Source: Betaproteobacteria bacterium LSUCC0117
GTDB taxonomy: Bacteria; Pseudomonadota; Gammaproteobacteria; Burkholderiales; Burkholderiaceae_C
Direction: 5' to 3'
Assembly (NCBI GenBank): GCA_030441535.1
Contig: JAUJFZ010000001.1
Coordinates: 586,001 to 650,000 of the forward strand
DNA length: 64,000 nt
The number at the start of each line of letters is the position of its first letter. Position 1 is the first letter of the stretch. Shown here in pieces: positions 60,494 to 64,000 of this stretch. The notes beneath the pieces were generated by a model that worked only from the letters and a program-made list of their open reading frames with translations, was not told where the DNA came from and made no database searches. The translations under genes and the position numbers were made by a program.

Positions 60494-63400
60494 ATGTGGT
60501 TTACCCAAGTCTCTCTTCGCAACCCTGTTTTCGCCACCATGGTGATGCTCGCCTTCGTGGTGTTGGGCGTTTTTGGTTATCAGCGCTTACAAGTTGATCA
60601 ATTTCCAAACGTCGACTTCCCTGTCGTCGTGGTCAACACCGCCTACCCTGGGGCATCGCCTGAGATTGTCGAGGTAGAGGTAAGCCGCAAAATCGAGGAG
60701 GCGCTCAATACCATTTCAGGCATCAACGCATTGGTATCGCGCAGTTACCAAGGTGCTTCAGTGGTCATTGCCGAATTCCAGCTGGATGTCGACAGCCGAA
60801 AGGCAGCCGACGACGTGCGTGAAAAAGTAGCCGCGGTCAAAGCCAGTCTGAGAGACGAAGTTGAAGAGCCACGCATCCAACGGTTTGACCCCGCCAGTCG
60901 CCCCATCTTCTCGGTTGCAGTGACGCGGGATACCTCGGTACCTAACGCGCTAACGCCATCACAGGCCAGCAATTGGGCTGATCAAGTGCTCCGCAAAAAA
61001 ATTGAAAACGTGCGCGGCGTTGGCGCGGTCAGCTTGGTCGGCAACACCGAACGCGCGATCCAAATAGAACTTAAGCCACAAGCGATGCGGGCCCTCGGCG
61101 TCACCGCAGAACAGATCGCCACTGCACTGCGCTCAGAAAATCAAGATGCCCCCGTTGGTACGGTGTCCTCTAACGCGCGTGAGTTCGTGGTGCAAGTCCA
61201 GGCACGCTTGCAACGGCCGGCTGATTTTGGCAATTTGATCGTCGCCAAAAAAGCAGGTAACCCCATCCGCTTGGAGCAGGTCGCACTGGTACGCGATGCA
61301 GACAAGGAAATCGAAAGCCTTGCCTTGTACAACGGCGAGCGAACCGTCTTACTAGAAGTTCAAAAAGCGCAAGACGAGAATACGGTTCAAATCACTGACC
61401 GCCTGCAAGCGTCGCTGGCGGAAGTCAAAAAGACCTTACCCCCAGGTATCAGCGTCACCGCCATCGGCGACAGCGCGCGCCCCATCCGCGTGTCAGTGGC
61501 CAACGTCAAGCAAACCCTCATTGAGGGCGCATTCCTGACTGTGGCAATTGTGTTTTTGTTTTTAAACTCTTGGCGGTCTACGGTGATCACCGGATTGACC
61601 TTACCGATTGCGATCATCGGAACGTTCCTGTTCATGGATCTATTCGGTTTCACCATCAACATGGTGACGCTCATGGCGATGTCGTTATGTGTGGGTTTGC
61701 TGATTGATGACGCTATTGTCGTTCGGGAAAACATCGTGCGACATGTGCAAATGGGCAAAACACCCTATGTCGCAGCCATGGATGGCACGCAAGAAATTGG
61801 CTTGGCCGTGCTCGCCACGACCCTGTCGATCGTCGCCGTATTCGCCCCTATTGGATTCATGGGCGGGATCATCGGCAAGTTCTTTCACCAATTCGGCTTA
61901 ACGATTGTGGCGGCGGTGTTGATCTCAATGTTTGTGAGTTTCACCCTCGATCCCATGTTGTCAAGCATTTGGCATGACCCGGCCATCGATAACCACGGTA
62001 AACCATTCAAGGCCGACACTTTTTACAACAAGACAATTGGCCGAGTCACCCACGCATTTGATGTCTGGCAAGACAAATTAGCAGACGGTTATCAACGGAC
62101 ACTCGCTTGGTCACTGCGCCACAAATTGGCAACGCTGTCAGTGGCTCTCGCAACGTTTGTGGCCAGTATCGGCATGATGCCGCTGCTGGGCAGTGAGTTT
62201 GTGCCCAAAGCAGACTTCTCCGAGACGCGCTTGAGCTTCTACACCCCAGTCGGCTCGTCATTGGCCGTGACCGAAGAAAAGACGAAACAGGTGGAGGGTA
62301 TTCTGCGGGAATTCCCAGAGGTTGAGTACACGTTATCCACGATCAATACAGGCTCAGCGCGCGGCAAAATTTACGTCAACATTTATGTGCGTCTGGTTGA
62401 TCGCAAGGATCGTACGCTGGGGGTTGACGCGATGTCCGCCCGGCTGCGCGAGCGTCTGCGAACCCTCAGCGGGATCACCGTGACGCACGTGGGTTTGCTT
62501 GACTCGGTGGGCGGTAACAAACAGATTGAGTTTTCACTACAAGGTCCCGACCTCGATGTGCTTGAGCGCATCAGCACACAGGTGGTGACGAAGATTCGAA
62601 CTGTCCCCGGTTTGGTCGATTTGGATTCCAGTGTGAAGCCGAACAATCCCACAATCGATGTCCGTTTGCGCCGTGATGTAGCGAACGACCTTGGACTATC
62701 GGTGGGTGCTGTGTCTCAAACGCTGCGCACATTGGTCGCTGGTCAAACCGTCACCACGTGGCGCGCACCAAACGACGAGAACTACGACGTCATTCTGCGT
62801 CTACCCGCGCAAGCACGCACCGACTTATCCGATCTGCGAGAGCTACCCTTCGTGTTGGGAGTCAACGCGGATGGCACGCCAAAAGTCGTCGCGCTATCCC
62901 AGTTTGCCGATGTGGTGCAGTCAACCGGTGCCAACCAAATCAATCGCCGTAACCTGACGCGAGAGGTGGCCATCAACGCCAACACCTATGCGCGATCGGT
63001 GGGGGAAGTGTCCACAGACATTCGTAGCATTTTGGACAGCATACAAATGCCGCCCGGTTATCGCTATGAATTTGGCGGCTCGACCAAGAACATGGCCGAG
63101 TCATTTGGCTACGCCCTGTCGGCGCTCGCGTTGGCCGTGGTCTTCATCTACATGATCTTGGCTAGTCAGTTTAAGAGCTTCTTGCAGCCCCTAGCCTTGA
63201 TGAGCGCCCTCCCCTTGACGCTGATTGGCGTGGTGCTGGCACTGCTGATGTTCCAATCAGCGATGTCCATGTTCTCGGTGATCGGTATCGTCATGCTGAT
63301 GGGCTTGGTCACGAAAAACGCGATTCTGCTGGTCGACTTTGCCATTCGTGCGCGTGAAGGTACAGCGGGCGGACCACCTGTCGGTCGAGATGAAGCCCTG

Positions 63401-63685
63401 TTACTGGCAGCCAAGGTGCGCCTGCGCCCTATCCTGATGACGACTCTGGCCATGATTTTCGGTATGGCGCCTCTGGCCTTTGCCCTCTCGGAGGGGGCTG
63501 AGCAACGCGCCCCCATGGGGCAGGCGGTGATTGGCGGTGTCATTACCGCCTCCCTGCTGACCTTGGTCGTGGTGCCGGTCGTTTATTGCTATATGGATGA
63601 TCTGAGTCGCTGGTTGAAGCGCCTATTTGGCGTGTCAGAAAATTCGGGTTTACCCGCCGAACCCGAGGCGCTGTCGGTAAAATAG
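60494..63685 (+). CDS. RND-family multidrug efflux pump, HAE1 type
   Basis: Proton-driven inner-membrane exporter of 1063 aa, with 12 expected helices and two large periplasmic loops. Proton-relay residues are D405 and D406 (LLIDDAIVV) and K941 (VTKNAILL), matching AcrB D407/D408/K940. The start MWFTQVSLRNPVFATMVM is typical. No outer-membrane TolC-type gene is within the window. Drug or metabolite substrates are unknown. It follows the adaptor by 24 nt. Confidence 0.96.
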   Translation: MWFTQVSLRNPVFATMVMLAFVVLGVFGYQRLQVDQFPNVDFPVVVVNTAYPGASPEIVEVEVSRKIEEALNTISGINALVSRSYQGASVVIAEFQLDVDSRKAADDVREKVAAVKASLRDEVEEPRIQRFDPASRPIFSVAVTRDTSVPNALTPSQASNWADQVLRKKIENVRGVGAVSLVGNTERAIQIELKPQAMRALGVTAEQIATALRSENQDAPVGTVSSNAREFVVQVQARLQRPADFGNLIVAKKAGNPIRLEQVALVRDADKEIESLALYNGERTVLLEVQKAQDENTVQITDRLQASLAEVKKTLPPGISVTAIGDSARPIRVSVANVKQTLIEGAFLTVAIVFLFLNSWRSTVITGLTLPIAIIGTFLFMDLFGFTINMVTLMAMSLCVGLLIDDAIVVRENIVRHVQMGKTPYVAAMDGTQEIGLAVLATTLSIVAVFAPIGFMGGIIGKFFHQFGLTIVAAVLISMFVSFTLDPMLSSIWHDPAIDNHGKPFKADTFYNKTIGRVTHAFDVWQDKLADGYQRTLAWSLRHKLATLSVALATFVASIGMMPLLGSEFVPKADFSETRLSFYTPVGSSLAVTEEKTKQVEGILREFPEVEYTLSTINTGSARGKIYVNIYVRLVDRKDRTLGVDAMSARLRERLRTLSGITVTHVGLLDSVGGNKQIEFSLQGPDLDVLERISTQVVTKIRTVPGLVDLDSSVKPNNPTIDVRLRRDVANDLGLSVGAVSQTLRTLVAGQTVTTWRAPNDENYDVILRLPAQARTDLSDLRELPFVLGVNADGTPKVVALSQFADVVQSTGANQINRRNLTREVAINANTYARSVGEVSTDIRSILDSIQMPPGYRYEFGGSTKNMAESFGYALSALALAVVFIYMILASQFKSFLQPLALMSALPLTLIGVVLALLMFQSAMSMFSVIGIVMLMGLVTKNAILLVDFAIRAREGTAGGPPVGRDEALLLAAKVRLRPILMTTLAMIFGMAPLAFALSEGAEQRAPMGQAVIGGVITASLLTLVVVPVVYCYMDDLSRWLKRLFGVSENSGLPAEPEALSVK

Positions 63686-63719
63686 TCGGTTAGCCCTGTT
63701 ACCGCTTGGAGAGAGAAAA

Positions 63720-64000
63720 ATGAACGCCGTCGTCAATGCCGAGATCGCACGATTCAATATGATCGAGCAACAAATCCGCCCCTGGGATGTGCTCGACACC
63801 CATATTTTGGCGTTGTTGAATACCGTCCCACGTGAGCAGTTCGTCCCCAGCGCCCACCAAGCTCTGGCTTTCTCCGACCTGGAAATCCCCCTCCTGCATC
63901 CCGCCGCTGAGGGACAATGCATGCTCGCGCCCCGTGTGGAGGCGCGCTTGCTACAAGACCTGCAAATTAAACCGACGGACCATGTATTGGAAATCGGAAC
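63720..64000 (+). CDS. Protein-L-isoaspartate O-methyltransferase-like, 5' part only
   Basis: The first 93 codons of a SAM-dependent methyltransferase, cut by the right edge. MNAVVNAEIARFNMIEQQIRPWDVLD is family-like, and the visible end, THVLEIG-like, is the start of SAM motif I. GGAGAGAG lies before ATG 63720. Family members repair isoaspartate or act as shorter Pcm-like proteins. In Burkholderiales this gene often precedes a rhodanese and a TolC-type gene, which would complete the efflux system; that lies outside this window. Confidence 0.85.
   Translation, partial: MNAVVNAEIARFNMIEQQIRPWDVLDTHILALLNTVPREQFVPSAHQALAFSDLEIPLLHPAAEGQCMLAPRVEARLLQDLQIKPTDHVLEIG

Noticed and set aside
1..64000. 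Mobile elements, tRNA or rRNA genes, CRISPR arrays and prophage genes
   Set aside because: None seen on reading both strands: no transposase or integrase motifs, no paired terminal repeats, no tRNA cloverleaf in the gaps.

Overview
The window looks like a compact stretch of a Burkholderiales (betaproteobacterial) chromosome, most like Comamonadaceae and relatives. The evidence is gene order and gene families: Rieske oxygenase-xseB-ispA; polA facing thrB, then a BPSS1780-type membrane protein and uvrD; rpsP-rimM-trmD-rplS followed by NUDIX, CobD/CbiB-like, rsgA, a pterin dehydratase, an M48 protease and orn; and glnA-ntrB-ntrC. GC content is moderately high, genes are tightly packed on both strands, and I see no tRNA, rRNA, insertion sequence, prophage or CRISPR. 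This is core chromosome, so the interest lies mainly in regulation and in a few poorly understood genes.

Layout. 1-3.9 kb: 3' part of ispA, xseB, a Rieske oxygenase, a DMT exporter and a mercaptopyruvate-type sulfurtransferase. 3.9-14.7 kb: ZIP metal transporter, dienelactone hydrolase and polA (leftward); thrB and a membrane protein; uvrD; a short-form guaC; an RsuA-type pseudouridine synthase. 14.8-20.3 kb: DUF2062 protein, scoAB CoA-transferase with a divergent PAS-LuxR regulator, AhpD-like protein, thioesterase and ETF-ubiquinone oxidoreductase. 20.3-28.2 kb: a tandem glycine riboswitch followed by gcvT-gcvH-gcvP, a threonine aldolase and a B12-binding-type radical SAM protein of unknown function. 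28.2-39.8 kb: aroC, CBS protein, metY-like sulfhydrylase, hydrolase, Mpo1-like protein, YihY, DUF2069, FAD-linked oxidase, thyA, DMT transporter, folA, xth and an M48 lipoprotein. 39.8-48.9 kb: ntrC, ntrB, glnA with a sigma-54 promoter and NtrC boxes, a CinA-type protein, EI24 protein, a DEAD-box helicase with a long leader, and orn. 49-55.5 kb: Ste24-type protease, pterin dehydratase, rsgA, CobD/CbiB-like protein, CoA-pyrophosphatase-type NUDIX, and the L19/TrmD/RimM/S16 cluster. 55.6-64 kb: GNAT, TM2 protein, msrA, gcdH, a TetR-controlled RND efflux operon, and the 5' end of a pcm-like gene.

How the genes work together. Glycine metabolism is grouped behind one glycine-sensing leader, and that group contains a threonine aldolase and an uncharacterised radical SAM enzyme. 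Nitrogen assimilation is wired in the classic way: NtrB/NtrC act on a -24/-12 promoter in front of glnA. thyA and folA are near neighbours in the thymidylate/folate cycle. The ribosomal cluster has a strong terminator after rpsP and a separate promoter-like element before rplS, which suggests that the two ribosomal proteins are made independently of RimM and TrmD. The RND pump starts behind a near-ideal TetR palindrome.

The genome is tightly packed. Five convergent gene pairs overlap at their stop codons, four of them by exactly 4 nt, and several co-directional pairs overlap as ATGA. The most promising candidates for undescribed biology are the radical SAM gene in the glycine operon, the threonine aldolase behind a glycine switch, the leader hairpins of guaC and thrB, and the terminator inside the rpsP operon. 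None of these could be tested by database search or folding software here.
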